This document shows, piece after piece, positions 18,762-26,966 of a stretch of DNA of 64,000 bases. The number at the start of each line of letters is the position of its first letter. Position 1 is the first letter of the stretch. The position numbers and the translations under genes were made by a program. The DNA comes from JACMLD01 sp047602295 (lineage in GTDB: Bacteria; Bacteroidota; Bacteroidia; Chitinophagales; Chitinophagaceae): the NCBI GenBank assembly GCA_047602295.1, contig JASGHP010000001.1:1612001-1676000 (forward strand). Reading direction: 5' to 3'. Under the pieces are notes generated by a model. It was not told the DNA's origin. It made no database searches and was given only the letters and a program-made list of their open reading frames with translations.

Positions 18762-18842
18762 AGAAAAATATTTTTTTTAAGAAAACATTTTAACTTCACA
18801 TAAGTGATCAAGAATTGTAGTGAACGATGAGGGAACTTTAAA

Positions 18843-19442
18843 ATGTATGCTCCATTGAATGAGCTTGCCAATATAACTGCACTTCAGAGACAAATTGCCT
18901 TGTATGATGATATGAAAGCATACAGGGAATTGTGTGATTTGTTTTATCATCGGCTTTATCGCACCGCTTACGCATTCATCAAATCAAAAGAATCTTCAGA
19001 AGAAATTGTTTCAGATGTCTTCATTAAAGTATGGCAGATAAGAAGCAAGCTGGAAGAAATAGAAAACCTAAGTGTATACCTTTATACCGTTACAAAGAAT
19101 CTTTGCCTTAAATATATTACACGGCAATATAAAAATCCGGTTACAAGTTTGGACATGATGCATTTTGAAACCAGCATTGATTTTAATACGCCGGAAGAGA
19201 TTTGCATCTCTGCAGATCTTGTAGCAAAAATCAGAGCAGCATTGGATGAGTTGCCACCCAAATGCAAATTGATATTGCAATTGGTAAAAGAAGATGGCTT
19301 AAAATATAAAGAAGTAGCTGAAATCCTCCACATATCTGAACTAACGGTGCGCAACCAGGTAGCCATTGCCGTAAAAAAACTTGGCAAGGTATTGCCGGTA
19401 TATCTTCAGTCTGCTGTAGGCTTGTACATTGCAGAGAATTGA
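18843..19442 (+). CDS. ECF RNA polymerase sigma-70 factor (FecI-like)
   Basis: Extracytoplasmic-function sigma factor of 199 residues. Region 2 (LCDLFYHRLYRTAYAFIKSK, then SEEIVSDVFIKVW) and region 4 (LPPKCKLILQLVKEDGLKYK with the helix-turn-helix VAEILHISELTVRNQVAIAV) are both complete. It belongs to the Bacteroidota group paired with FecR and STN-type SusC proteins, and the genes of such a set lie just across the divergent spacer. It should drive the susC promoter when the transporter is occupied. The start ATG at 18843 follows a GGGAAC stretch. It is convergent with the next gene. Confidence 0.94.
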   Translation: MYAPLNELANITALQRQIALYDDMKAYRELCDLFYHRLYRTAYAFIKSKESSEEIVSDVFIKVWQIRSKLEEIENLSVYLYTVTKNLCLKYITRQYKNPVTSLDMMHFETSIDFNTPEEICISADLVAKIRAALDELPPKCKLILQLVKEDGLKYKEVAEILHISELTVRNQVAIAVKKLGKVLPVYLQSAVGLYIAEN

Positions 19443-19568
19443 GTATTAAGTATGCGGTATAAGGTATACAGACTTTGCGTTTGGTAATCCACGGGTCTTA
19501 ATAATAAATATTGTATACTATTTACTAGCTCTCAAATGCCCCAAGTCTAAATACTTTATACTATTCAT

Positions 19569-20735
19569 TCAACTCACCACCGGGTGCCGTTTAAACTCTT
19601 TATTGCGATCGAACAGATAACGGTAAGTAGTAAGCGTTCTGCTGCGAAAAGTATCTCCCAGGCTTTGCGCAACATTTATCATTTTAGGATTGAATTCTCC
19701 TATCCACTGCATTTCATAATCTTCATAAGAAGTATAAGGCTGCACCAGTTTTGCTGCTTCTACCAGCATGTATGAGTCTACACCCTTGCCCTGGAATTCA
19801 GGAACAATGCCATATACAATGCCGGTAAACTTTTTATTCTTCTTGGTTTTCTGCAACCATAGAAAATAAAGCTTTTGCAAAATGCCGAACTGCCCGTTTA
19901 AATGCTTGAAGTATTGATTGATGTCTGGCAGGTTAATAAACATGCAAACCGGTTCTTCTTTATAATAGGCAAACCAGATAATACGCTCATCCATTACCGG
20001 CTTCATTTTTTTAAACATCATTACCACCTGTTCTTTCTTTAACTCTTTTAAGCCACCATGGCCCGCCCATGCTTTGTTGTATACAGTAGTAAAATCGCCT
20101 GCAAATTTTTCTAACTGGCTTTTGTCAATATGGATAGCTTTATAATCAGGGTTGCCATCATACATGGCATGACGATCGTATAGTTTTTCTGCAAGTCTTT
20201 TGGTAGTGTCCAGGCCAAAACAAATCTGGTTAAAGAAATTTTTGAAGCCATAGCTCTCAAATAAATCCTGGTAATAGGGATAATTATAGTTCATGCAATA
20301 CATTGGTTCCTGGAAACCCTGCACTACCAATCCCCACCAGCGGTCGCGTTCGCCAAAATTGATAGGGCCATCCATTGCTTCCATGCCATTTTCTTTCAGC
20401 CATTCTTTGGCAGTATCAAATAGTAAATGAGCAGCCTGTTTATCATTGATGCAATCAAAAAAACCAACACCACCAACAGGTACATCATCACCTTTGTTTT
20501 TGTATTTCTTGTTCACAAAAGCAGCAATGCGTCCAATCAATTCCCCATTTTTATCTTTTAAAATCCAGCGTATGCATTTGCCATGCCTGAAGGCTTTGTT
20601 TTTTTTCTCGTCAAAAACTTCTTTCACATCTTTATCCAGAGGCCGTATATAATTAGTATTGCCTTTGTTCAGCAGTACATTTACCTGTATAAAATCTTTA
20701 GCCAGCGAATCATTGGTAACCGCTATCAGTTGCAT
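19569..20735 (-). CDS. GNAT-like acyltransferase-fold protein (YghO-like)
   Basis: A soluble 388-residue protein without signal or membrane segments. Its N-terminal half carries a GNAT-like core (WILKDKNGELIGRIAAFVN, then VGGVGFFDCINDKQAAHLLF and AKEWLKENGMEAMDGPINFG), and its C-terminal half another (IIWFAYYKEEPVCMFINLPD, GIVPEFQGKGVDSYMLVEAA), so two tandem acyltransferase-like modules are likely. It resembles the YghO-type proteins, whose substrate is not known to me. It is monocistronic, convergent with the sigma gene and divergent from the YtxH gene. Confidence 0.7.
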   Translation of the reverse strand: MQLIAVTNDSLAKDFIQVNVLLNKGNTNYIRPLDKDVKEVFDEKKNKAFRHGKCIRWILKDKNGELIGRIAAFVNKKYKNKGDDVPVGGVGFFDCINDKQAAHLLFDTAKEWLKENGMEAMDGPINFGERDRWWGLVVQGFQEPMYCMNYNYPYYQDLFESYGFKNFFNQICFGLDTTKRLAEKLYDRHAMYDGNPDYKAIHIDKSQLEKFAGDFTTVYNKAWAGHGGLKELKKEQVVMMFKKMKPVMDERIIWFAYYKEEPVCMFINLPDINQYFKHLNGQFGILQKLYFLWLQKTKKNKKFTGIVYGIVPEFQGKGVDSYMLVEAAKLVQPYTSYEDYEMQWIGEFNPKMINVAQSLGDTFRSRTLTTYRYLFDRNKEFKRHPVVS

Positions 20736-20792
20736 ATGGTATAATCAGCGCTTTGTTTAATAATATTTATGGGTACTCTTAAAACAGGTTTG

Positions 20793-20800
20793 TAAATTTG
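20793..20800 (+). promoter_or_regulatory. -7 element upstream of the ytxH-like trio
   Basis: TAAATTTG is an exact match to the Bacteroidota -7 consensus TAnnTTTG, about 70 bp before the start codon at 20871. A matching -33 box is not evident. Between the two lies an imperfect hairpin (GGTTTGCC/GGTAAACC). Confidence 0.4.
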
Positions 20801-20870
20801 GTTCAGGGTTTGCCTGTGGTAAACCATAAAAACAAATGTAACTTATCCGGTTTTATCAAACTTCATTACC

Positions 20871-21062
20871 ATGGGCGATAATTCAAAATTTTTAGCGGGT
20901 GTTATAGTGGGTGCAGCAGCAGGAGCTGCCATTGCCTTATTACTAAATACAGAAAGCGGCAAGAAAGTGCTGTCCGATTTAAAAGATGCAGCAGGCAAAA
21001 CTTTAAAAGATCTGAAAGACGCTGCCAGCGATTATGTAGACGAAGCAGAAACTGCTGTTTAA
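20871..21062 (+). CDS. YtxH domain-containing small protein
   Basis: A 63-residue protein with one Gly/Ala-rich membrane helix (about 8-26; GVIVGAAAGAAIALLL) and an amphipathic Lys/Asp/Ala-rich helix after it. This is the layout of YtxH (gas-vesicle-like GvpP/YtxH) proteins, which are often linked to general stress. First gene of a tight three-gene unit with a holin-like protein (9 bp downstream) and a small basic protein. No catalytic role is expected; a membrane-associated structural or stress role is inferred. Confidence 0.85.
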   Translation: MGDNSKFLAGVIVGAAAGAAIALLLNTESGKKVLSDLKDAAGKTLKDLKDAASDYVDEAETAV

Positions 21063-21071
21063 AAAACAATT

Positions 21072-21443
21072 ATGCCAGAAGAGAAGCAAAGCTTTTTTGA
21101 AGAGACACAGGATGTGCTGGAGAGTTATGTCAATAACCGAATACGGTTGTTGAAGCTGCAAACGGCGGAGAAGTCTTCGAGGGTGGTAACACTGTTATTT
21201 GCCGGCTTGGTAATAGGTATACTTTCATTTTTTATTTTGCTTTTTCTAAGCATTATGGCTGGTTATTTCTTTTCAGAAAAACTGCACAGCCAGTTTTACG
21301 GGTTTGGGCTGGTGGCGCTTATTTATATATTGTTACTGGTGCTGGCCATTTACCTGCGCAAAAAATACCTGGACAAATACATTTTTGACCGGGTAATAAA
21401 AATTTTGTTTGACACAGATACAGACGAAGATGAAAAGCAATAA
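21072..21443 (+). CDS. Phage-holin-superfamily III-like membrane protein (DUF1469)
   Basis: A 123-residue protein with an amphipathic N-terminal helix (about 5-40), two membrane helices joined by a short turn (about 41-67 and 76-98), and a charged C-terminal tail. The layout matches the chromosomal holin-superfamily III proteins that often follow YtxH genes in Bacteroidota. It is probably a stress-related inner-membrane protein rather than a lysis holin, since no phage genes are near. It lies 9 bp after the YtxH gene and overlaps the next gene by 14 bp. Confidence 0.8.
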   Translation: MPEEKQSFFEETQDVLESYVNNRIRLLKLQTAEKSSRVVTLLFAGLVIGILSFFILLFLSIMAGYFFSEKLHSQFYGFGLVALIYILLLVLAIYLRKKYLDKYIFDRVIKILFDTDTDEDEKQ

Positions 21444-21771
21444 ACCATCAGTGAAGTATACCAAAGAAAGCCTGCAAGACGAACAGCGCAGGCTAAAACT
21501 GGAAATAAAACAGCAGGAAGCTGATTTGCGCCAAAGAGTGCAAAAAGTGCCTGGGGAGTTGTTGTATGCCGGGGTGGACGCCGTATTGCCGTCAGTCCTT
21601 ACCGGCAAAATCAGTGATAAAATATTGAGCGCCGGCAGAAACTTCGTGAACAACTCTATTGTAAAAAAGACCAGTGGCAATACTTCAAAACTGGTTACTG
21701 CCGCCAAGCAGGCGGGTGTGTTTACGCTGCTTAAGATTGCTTACAATGTGTTTATAAGAAAGAAGAGGTAA
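21430..21771 (+). CDS. Hypothetical basic protein downstream of YtxH/holin-like pair
   Basis: A 113-residue, Lys/Gln-rich protein that I do not recognise as a named family. I chose the ATG at 21430 (MKSNKPSVKY), which overlaps the preceding gene by 14 bp, rather than an earlier in-frame start at 21409. A predicted coiled-coil (about 10-42) is followed by a region with weak hydrophobic segments (about 45-70 and 93-108). Translational coupling with the two membrane proteins suggests that it acts with them at the membrane. Confidence 0.7.
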   Translation: MKSNKPSVKYTKESLQDEQRRLKLEIKQQEADLRQRVQKVPGELLYAGVDAVLPSVLTGKISDKILSAGRNFVNNSIVKKTSGNTSKLVTAAKQAGVFTLLKIAYNVFIRKKR

Positions 21772-21984
21772 TAAAATGTCTGATGTCCGATTTGCTGAAG
21801 TCTGATTTTGTTGCACGACTTACCTTGATTGAATATTGATGTTCCCCTGTGTAAATGCCTAATTCCCAATGCCTAATTCCTAATTCCCTCCAACTAATCG
21901 ACCAATAAACTAATCAACCAATCAACCGACTTTCCACATTTATATTTTTTCCCTTTAGGGTGAACGAATTAATACCTCAACCCT

Positions 21985-21992
21985 TACCTTTG
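21985..21992 (+). promoter_or_regulatory. -7 element of atpD
   Basis: TACCTTTG is an exact TAnnTTTG match, 38 bp before the atpD start. No clear -33 TTTG is seen. The 200 bp upstream are a low-complexity spacer built of near-repeats of CCTAATTCC and AATCAACCA-like words. Confidence 0.45.
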
Positions 21993-22029
21993 CGGCAAAA
22001 TTTTAAACCGCTGTTATAATAAGTCACTT

Positions 22030-23526
22030 ATGGCAAATACAGGTAAAATAAAACAAATCATTGGCGCCGTTGTGGACGTGCAATTTGATGGTGCATTACC
22101 AGAAATTTACAACGCACTTGAACTGAAACGCGATACAGGTGAAACGCTGGTACTGGAAGTACAGCAGCACCTGGGTGAGGACAGTGTACGCACCATCGCT
22201 ATGGATGGTACAGAAGGTCTGGTTCGTGGTACTGCTGTGGTAGATACCGGCAAAGCTATTGCAATGCCTATCGGCCCTGATATCAATGGCCGCTTGTTCA
22301 ACGTAACCGGTGATGCTATTGACGGATTGCCACAATTGAACAAATCAAACGGTCGTCCTATTCACAACAAGCCACCATTATTTGAAAACCTGAGCACAGC
22401 TACAGAGGTATTATTTACCGGTATTAAAGTTATTGACCTGATTGAGCCTTATGCAAAAGGTGGTAAAATCGGTTTGTTTGGTGGTGCGGGTGTAGGTAAA
22501 ACAGTATTGATCCAGGAGTTGATTAATAATATCGCTAAAGGCCACGGTGGTCTTTCTGTGTTTGCTGGTGTGGGTGAGCGTACACGTGAGGGTAATGACC
22601 TGATGCGTGAGATGATTGAAGCAGGCATCATGAAATATGGCGATGGCTTTAAACATAGCATGGAAGAAGGTGGCTGGGATCTGGAGAAAGTGGATCTGGA
22701 AGGTTTGAAAGATTCTAAAGCAACTTTCGTATTCGGACAAATGAACGAACCCCCAGGCGCACGTGCACGTGTGGCTTTGAGCGGTTTGACTATTGCAGAA
22801 TATTTCCGTGATGGAGATGGACAAGGCAAGGGTAAAGACATTCTTTTCTTCGTAGATAATATCTTCCGTTTCACGCAAGCTGGTTCAGAAGTATCAGCGT
22901 TGTTGGGTCGTATGCCAAGTGCGGTAGGTTATCAGCCAACACTTGCTACAGAGATGGGATTGATGCAGGAACGTATCACTTCAACACGCAACGGTTCTAT
23001 CACTTCCGTACAGGCGGTATATGTACCTGCGGATGACTTGACAGACCCTGCTCCTGCAACTACTTTCGCTCACCTTGATGCTACTACGGTATTGAGCCGT
23101 AAAATTGCGGATTTGGGTATCTATCCTGCGGTGGATCCACTGGATTCTACTTCACGTATCCTTACTCCAATGATTGTGGGCGATTCTCATTACAATACAG
23201 CTAACCGTGTAAAATTAATTTTACAGCGCTATAAAGAATTGCAGGATATCATCGCTATCCTTGGTATGGATGAGTTGAGCGACGAGGATAAACTGACAGT
23301 ATCACGTGCACGTCGTGTACAACGTTTCTTGTCACAACCATTCCACGTAGCTGAACAGTTCACTGGCTTGAAAGGTGTGTTTGTAAGCATTGAAGATACC
23401 ATCCGTGGTTTCAATATGATTATGGACGGAGAAGTGGATGAATATCCAGAAGCAGCATTCAACCTGGTAGGAACTATTGAAGACGCTATCGAGAAAGGTA
23501 AGAAATTGCAGGCGCAGGCGAAATAA
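22030..23526 (+). CDS. atpD: F1F0 ATP synthase subunit beta
   Basis: Catalytic subunit of the F1 ATPase, 498 residues, full length. It shows the Walker A loop GGAGVGKTVL, the catalytic-glutamate segment GVGERTREGNDL, Walker B DILFFVDNIFRFTQ and the DELSDED (DELSEED-type) motif. As in many Bacteroidota, beta and epsilon form their own small unit, away from the other ATP synthase genes, which are not in this window. Codons are clearly biased towards C- and T-ending forms compared with neighbours, as expected for a highly expressed gene. Confidence 0.98.
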   Translation: MANTGKIKQIIGAVVDVQFDGALPEIYNALELKRDTGETLVLEVQQHLGEDSVRTIAMDGTEGLVRGTAVVDTGKAIAMPIGPDINGRLFNVTGDAIDGLPQLNKSNGRPIHNKPPLFENLSTATEVLFTGIKVIDLIEPYAKGGKIGLFGGAGVGKTVLIQELINNIAKGHGGLSVFAGVGERTREGNDLMREMIEAGIMKYGDGFKHSMEEGGWDLEKVDLEGLKDSKATFVFGQMNEPPGARARVALSGLTIAEYFRDGDGQGKGKDILFFVDNIFRFTQAGSEVSALLGRMPSAVGYQPTLATEMGLMQERITSTRNGSITSVQAVYVPADDLTDPAPATTFAHLDATTVLSRKIADLGIYPAVDPLDSTSRILTPMIVGDSHYNTANRVKLILQRYKELQDIIAILGMDELSDEDKLTVSRARRVQRFLSQPFHVAEQFTGLKGVFVSIEDTIRGFNMIMDGEVDEYPEAAFNLVGTIEDAIEKGKKLQAQAK

Positions 23527-23761
23527 CCCCCCCGACCCCCTAAAGGGGAGGATTAGGGTATGATGCATTACTAAACATTTGCTGATTGTGGGGCTGGTTT
23601 AAATTTTATGAACCCAGCATTTGTTTTTCAATTAAGCATCGTTGCGTCGCACTCTTGTACTGTAGATCTTTTATAAACATTTTTAACCAAGCACCAAAAG
23701 CAGTTATTGCTTAATTATGGTGTTACACCAATTCCCCCACCGGGGGATTAAGGGGGCAGGT
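23527..23761. repeat. Spacer between atpD and atpC made of interspersed repeats
   Basis: The 235 bp hold three repeat pieces: a CCCCCTAAAGGGG palindrome right after the atpD stop, the interspersed element GTTGCGTCGCACTCTTGTAC at 23641-23660 (also found near 41353 and, diverged, near 58943), and a CCCCCACCGGGGG palindrome at about 23733-23745 just before atpC. No gene is seen. Since the two genes encode one complex, this spacer is unusually long and repeat-laden. Confidence 0.65.
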
Positions 23762-24019
23762 ATGGAATTAGAAATATTAACACCCGTAAAGAAATTATTC
23801 AGCGACACTGTTTATGGTGTGCAATTGCCAGGCATTGGTGGCAGCTTTGAAGTGCTTGACAAACACGCACCATTGGTAAGCGCACTAAAAGCAGGCAACC
23901 TGAAAGTGCTGAAAGATAAAAGCATGAAAAATGTTTCCAGCTTCAGCATACAGAGTGGCTTTGTAGAAGTGCTGAATAATAAAGTAACTGTTTTGGTTGA
24001 AGGCGCAGTAGAAGCCTGA
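23762..24019 (+). CDS. atpC: F1F0 ATP synthase subunit epsilon (short form)
   Basis: Central-stalk subunit of 85 residues, consisting of the N-terminal beta-sandwich only (MELEILTPVKKLF, LPGIGGSFEVLDKHAPLVSA, SGFVEVLNNKVTVL). The C-terminal inhibitory helical domain of the roughly 130-residue proteobacterial form is absent, which is normal in this phylum. I chose the ATG at 23762; an in-frame extension back to 23717 runs through a palindromic repeat and is not part of the family. A strong terminator follows. Confidence 0.93.
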   Translation: MELEILTPVKKLFSDTVYGVQLPGIGGSFEVLDKHAPLVSALKAGNLKVLKDKSMKNVSSFSIQSGFVEVLNNKVTVLVEGAVEA

Positions 24020-24124
24020 TATAAAATAATATTTTCCTAAAAAACCTGCATGTCTTATCCAATTTAAAATCCATGTTAGGTTCAATGTTCTTACACAGCT
24101 TTGGCTGTTTGTGAAAAATGGTTT

Positions 24125-24149
24125 AGCCCCGCAATTGCGGGGCTTTTTT
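24125..24149 (+). terminator. Rho-independent terminator after atpC
   Basis: A perfect inverted repeat AGCCCCGCAATTGCGGGGCT is followed by T6. It lies about 105 bp past the atpC stop. Confidence 0.92.
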
Positions 24150-24190
24150 ATTGGGTCAATTTTTTTTGATGTTATGTTCTTATTACAGGA

Positions 24191-24570
24191 AACTCCTACG
24201 GAGTTAATTAATGATTTATTTGCGTTGCTATAAACAGGAGTCTCCTATGGAGAAATAAGAATGCGCAACAGCGATTTAGTTCGATGTCAGCCTTTAATTT
24301 CTTTTCCTGGTTGCAAACAACGATGAGTCATTGCGTAGATGCTCATCGTACTTATACCTTTAATGGTAGTGTCAATGTTTAAAAATGTTGTGAAGAAGTA
24401 AATCGGACTTCCTTGTTGTAAATAATGTTGGAACTGTGCTGTGGACATTCATTATGATTATATCTTTCTGGGAATAGATAATCATCAAAGATTATTGCGG
24501 CGATAAATCCCATCGGGATTTCCTCTTTGTAGCAAAAATAAAAAACGCAGCGGTTGGCTCTGTAAGAGCC
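24191..24570. repeat. Cluster of small palindromes with 3-5-nt loops
   Basis: In the 680-bp gene-free stretch after the atpC terminator there are four short stem-loops: AACTCC-TAC-GGAGTT (24191-24205), TCTCC-TAT-GGAGA (24241-24253), AAATCCC-ATC-GGGATTT (24505-24521) and GGCTC-TGTAA-GAGCC (24556-24570). After two of them come TTTGCGTTGCTATAAA and TTTGTAGCAAAAATAAA, so the unit looks like a stem-loop plus TTTGyrGC tail. I read them as decayed copies of one interspersed palindromic element. No gene is seen. Confidence 0.55.
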
Positions 24571-24733
24571 TCCTGTTAAGTAGTGGAGTTTGCGTAGTAA
24601 AAAAATATTTTAAAATGGTTCATTGAAAATAATTGCCAAAGGAGAATGATTATTTCTGTCTGCCAATCAACTGATCAACCAATCAACTAATTAACCATCT
24701 TTTAATCTCTATCGCAACAATCTGTTTGCATTT

Positions 24734-24770
24734 GTTACACCACTGTTAAGTTCTGTTGGCATCTTTTAAA
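24734..24770. promoter_or_regulatory. Helically phased TTAA-like repeats upstream of the DUF4136 gene
   Basis: GTTAC, GTTAA, GTTGG and TTTAA start at 24734, 24745, 24755 and 24766, giving steps of 11, 10 and 11 bp. The array resembles those before the efflux and two-component genes (4017-4064, 6292-6335), though two units are degenerate. A response-regulator operator is inferred. Confidence 0.3.
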
Positions 24771-24833
24771 CGGGTATCTTCTTTGCTGGTCTGTTCTTGG
24801 TCTCCAATAATATCATGTCTAAAAAATTTTATT

Positions 24834-25466
24834 ATGAAAAAGTATGCGATTGTGCCCGTTGTGCTTGCTGCGGTGCTGATGCTGGCTAGTTGTTCCAAAG
24901 ATCCCGTAGGCAAACTGAGTTCTGAGGAAACGCGGTTATACATCACCAATTACGACAGTACAGCTAATTTCTCTTCTTTTAAAACATTCAGCATTTCAGA
25001 TTCGGTTGCTATAATCAGCAATAATCATTTGCGTGAGAAAACACGAGATACTTATGATTCGTTGATGATAACGGCTGTTGTAAACGCTATGGTGCAAAGA
25101 GGATATACCCAGGTATCTAATAGCCAAAACCCTGATTTGGGTATTAATGTCAACAATATTATAAATACTTACACAGGTTATGTTGACTATGGCAGTTATT
25201 ACGGCGATTATTATGGCTATTGGGATCCTTATTATTGGGGTTACCCCGGCTATGGATACTATGGCTCTTACATTGGCACTTACCAGGTAAATGAGGGTGT
25301 TATTTCTATTGATATGTTCGACCTGAAAGATGCTACGGCCAGTGGTAAAATAAAATCTGTATGGAATGGTGTGGTGCGTGGCGATGGTATTTTCCAGAGT
25401 TCTACAATTGGCACCAGCATACAGGCTTTGTTTGATCAGTCTACCTATATAAAAACCAATCAATAA
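24834..25466 (+). CDS. DUF4136 domain-containing lipoprotein
   Basis: A 210-residue envelope lipoprotein. I chose the ATG at 24834 because it gives a clean lipoprotein signal peptide (MKKYAIVPVVLAAVLMLASC; cysteine at residue 20), while the longer frame upstream does not. The body matches DUF4136 (YDSTANFSSFKTFSISDS, MVQRGYTQV, DLGINVN) with a Tyr/Gly-rich loop in the middle and the ISIDMFDLK strand typical of the family. Function unknown. It is followed 21 bp later by an outer membrane barrel gene, so both probably serve the outer membrane. Confidence 0.88.
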   Translation: MKKYAIVPVVLAAVLMLASCSKDPVGKLSSEETRLYITNYDSTANFSSFKTFSISDSVAIISNNHLREKTRDTYDSLMITAVVNAMVQRGYTQVSNSQNPDLGINVNNIINTYTGYVDYGSYYGDYYGYWDPYYWGYPGYGYYGSYIGTYQVNEGVISIDMFDLKDATASGKIKSVWNGVVRGDGIFQSSTIGTSIQALFDQSTYIKTNQ

Positions 25467-25487
25467 TATTTCTAAAAGCAATACAGT

Positions 25488-26108
25488 ATGAAAAAGATTA
25501 AATATATAGCTGTAGCAATAGCTTTATTGTGCAGCACCGGAGTATTTGCCCAGTGGAATCCAGCAACATTAAAGATTGATTATTCAGTTGGTATTCCAAC
25601 CGGTTCATTTAAAGATGTTATTGGCAATACTTCTTTTAAAGGTTTTGGTGCAGAATTAATGTTTCATGTAAATGATAATCTTTCTCTGGGCCTTGAAACA
25701 GGTTCGCAGTATTATTACCAGAAGTATCCAAGAGACATTTATAAACAATCAGATGGCAGTGCAATTTCTGCTGTAGTTTCCAATACAGTACAAACAGTAC
25801 CCATCATGTTTAAAGCACAGTATAATTTTATGACCGATAAAATTGTGCAACCTTATGTGGCATTGGCAGCAGGTGGTAATATTATTTCTTATAACCAGTA
25901 TGCAGGTCAGTATTCAAACGATCAGAAAAACAAATTTGGTTTTGCGGCAAGGCCTGAGGCAGGTGTTTTTGTTCCTTTCAGAAAGAATGGATCTGCAGGT
26001 ATAAGTTTGGGTGCAGGATATAGTTTTATGCCGTTTAATTATAATGGCATCAGCAATTTAAACAGCATCACTGCAAGAGCAGGTATTAGTATTCCGTTAG
26101 GGGATTGA
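25488..26108 (+). CDS. Outer membrane beta-barrel protein
   Basis: A 206-residue protein with a Sec signal peptide (residues 1-21, cleavage after VFAQ) and alternating hydrophobic strands of an 8-stranded barrel (for example FGAELMFHVNDNLSLGLETG, VQTVPIMFKAQYNF, GISLGAGYSFMPF). It resembles PorT/OmpA-barrel-type proteins common in Bacteroidota; no specific ligand or role can be given. Likely co-transcribed with the DUF4136 lipoprotein. Confidence 0.85.
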   Translation: MKKIKYIAVAIALLCSTGVFAQWNPATLKIDYSVGIPTGSFKDVIGNTSFKGFGAELMFHVNDNLSLGLETGSQYYYQKYPRDIYKQSDGSAISAVVSNTVQTVPIMFKAQYNFMTDKIVQPYVALAAGGNIISYNQYAGQYSNDQKNKFGFAARPEAGVFVPFRKNGSAGISLGAGYSFMPFNYNGISNLNSITARAGISIPLGD

Positions 26109-26264
26109 TAGGATAATAGAACGCAGATATTTATGATTGTTATGATAAATGATGATGGAATGTAAAAGTTGTGCGGAGATATTGGAAGTGCATGCAATGT
26201 TATGCGCTTCATCTCCGTGCAACCTTTGTGTTCACGTTGCCTCTGTGGTTATAAAAAGTAAAGC

Positions 26265-26816
26265 TTAATTCAACTGCGGATCGGTAGGAAAATTGATCAG
26301 CATTTCATATTCAGATCCTAACAAGCGAATGGCATCTTTCCAGGTTTCTGCAATTTCTTTTGGAAATACAATTTTGCGGGTGGCTTCTGCCAGCAACCAG
26401 GATTTTTCTTTCAACTCATCTTTTAACTGCCCTTCACCCCAACCGCTGTAACCAATAAAAAAACGAATCCTGGCTGCATCAGCCTGACCGCTTCTTATCA
26501 TTTGCAAAGCCATTTCAAAATCGCCTCCCCAATAAATTCCTTTCAATATTTCTGTGCCACCGGGAATTTCTTCAGGATACTGGTGTAGAAAATGAATGGT
26601 ATCCATTTGTACAGGCCCACCGTAATAAACAGGCAGTGTGATGTCAGCAGCATTGTTTACCAGTTCGTTCAGGCTATATTCGTATTTCCTGTTCAGCACA
26701 AAGCCAAAAGTGCCTTCGTCCTGGTGCTCGCACAGAAAGACTACGGTCCGCTTAAAATTGGGGTCTTTCAGAAACGGGTCTGCTATCAACAATATGCCTG
26801 GGCCTGGTTCAATCAT
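26265..26816 (-). CDS. YqgE/AlgH family protein
   Basis: A conserved 183-residue cytosolic protein of the UPF0301 family, full length. Diagnostic stretches are LLIADPFLKDPNFKRTVVFL near the N-terminus, EGTFGFVLNRK, PVYYGGPVQMDTIHFLH and FFIGYSGWGEGQLKDEL. The biochemical role is unresolved; AlgH affects alginate expression in Pseudomonas, but that pathway is not expected here. It is divergent from the following kinase gene. Confidence 0.95.
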   Translation of the reverse strand: MIEPGPGILLIADPFLKDPNFKRTVVFLCEHQDEGTFGFVLNRKYEYSLNELVNNAADITLPVYYGGPVQMDTIHFLHQYPEEIPGGTEILKGIYWGGDFEMALQMIRSGQADAARIRFFIGYSGWGEGQLKDELKEKSWLLAEATRKIVFPKEIAETWKDAIRLLGSEYEMLINFPTDPQLN

Positions 26817-26966
26817 ATAAATTCTAAATTACTTATTATATTGGCAAATAAAAATCTTTATTCTGGGTGGGCCTGGGCCTGTTTTCAGTGCAAAACCTTA
26901 GTTAAAAAAGGGATTGTGTTGCAGCGTTTCGCTTAAAACACGGCAGCCTGCGCTATTTTTGTTACG

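Noticed and set aside
21072..21443. Prophage signal from a holin-like protein
   Set aside because: No phage structural, lysis or integrase genes are nearby; YtxH plus holin-superfamily III membrane proteins are a common chromosomal pair.
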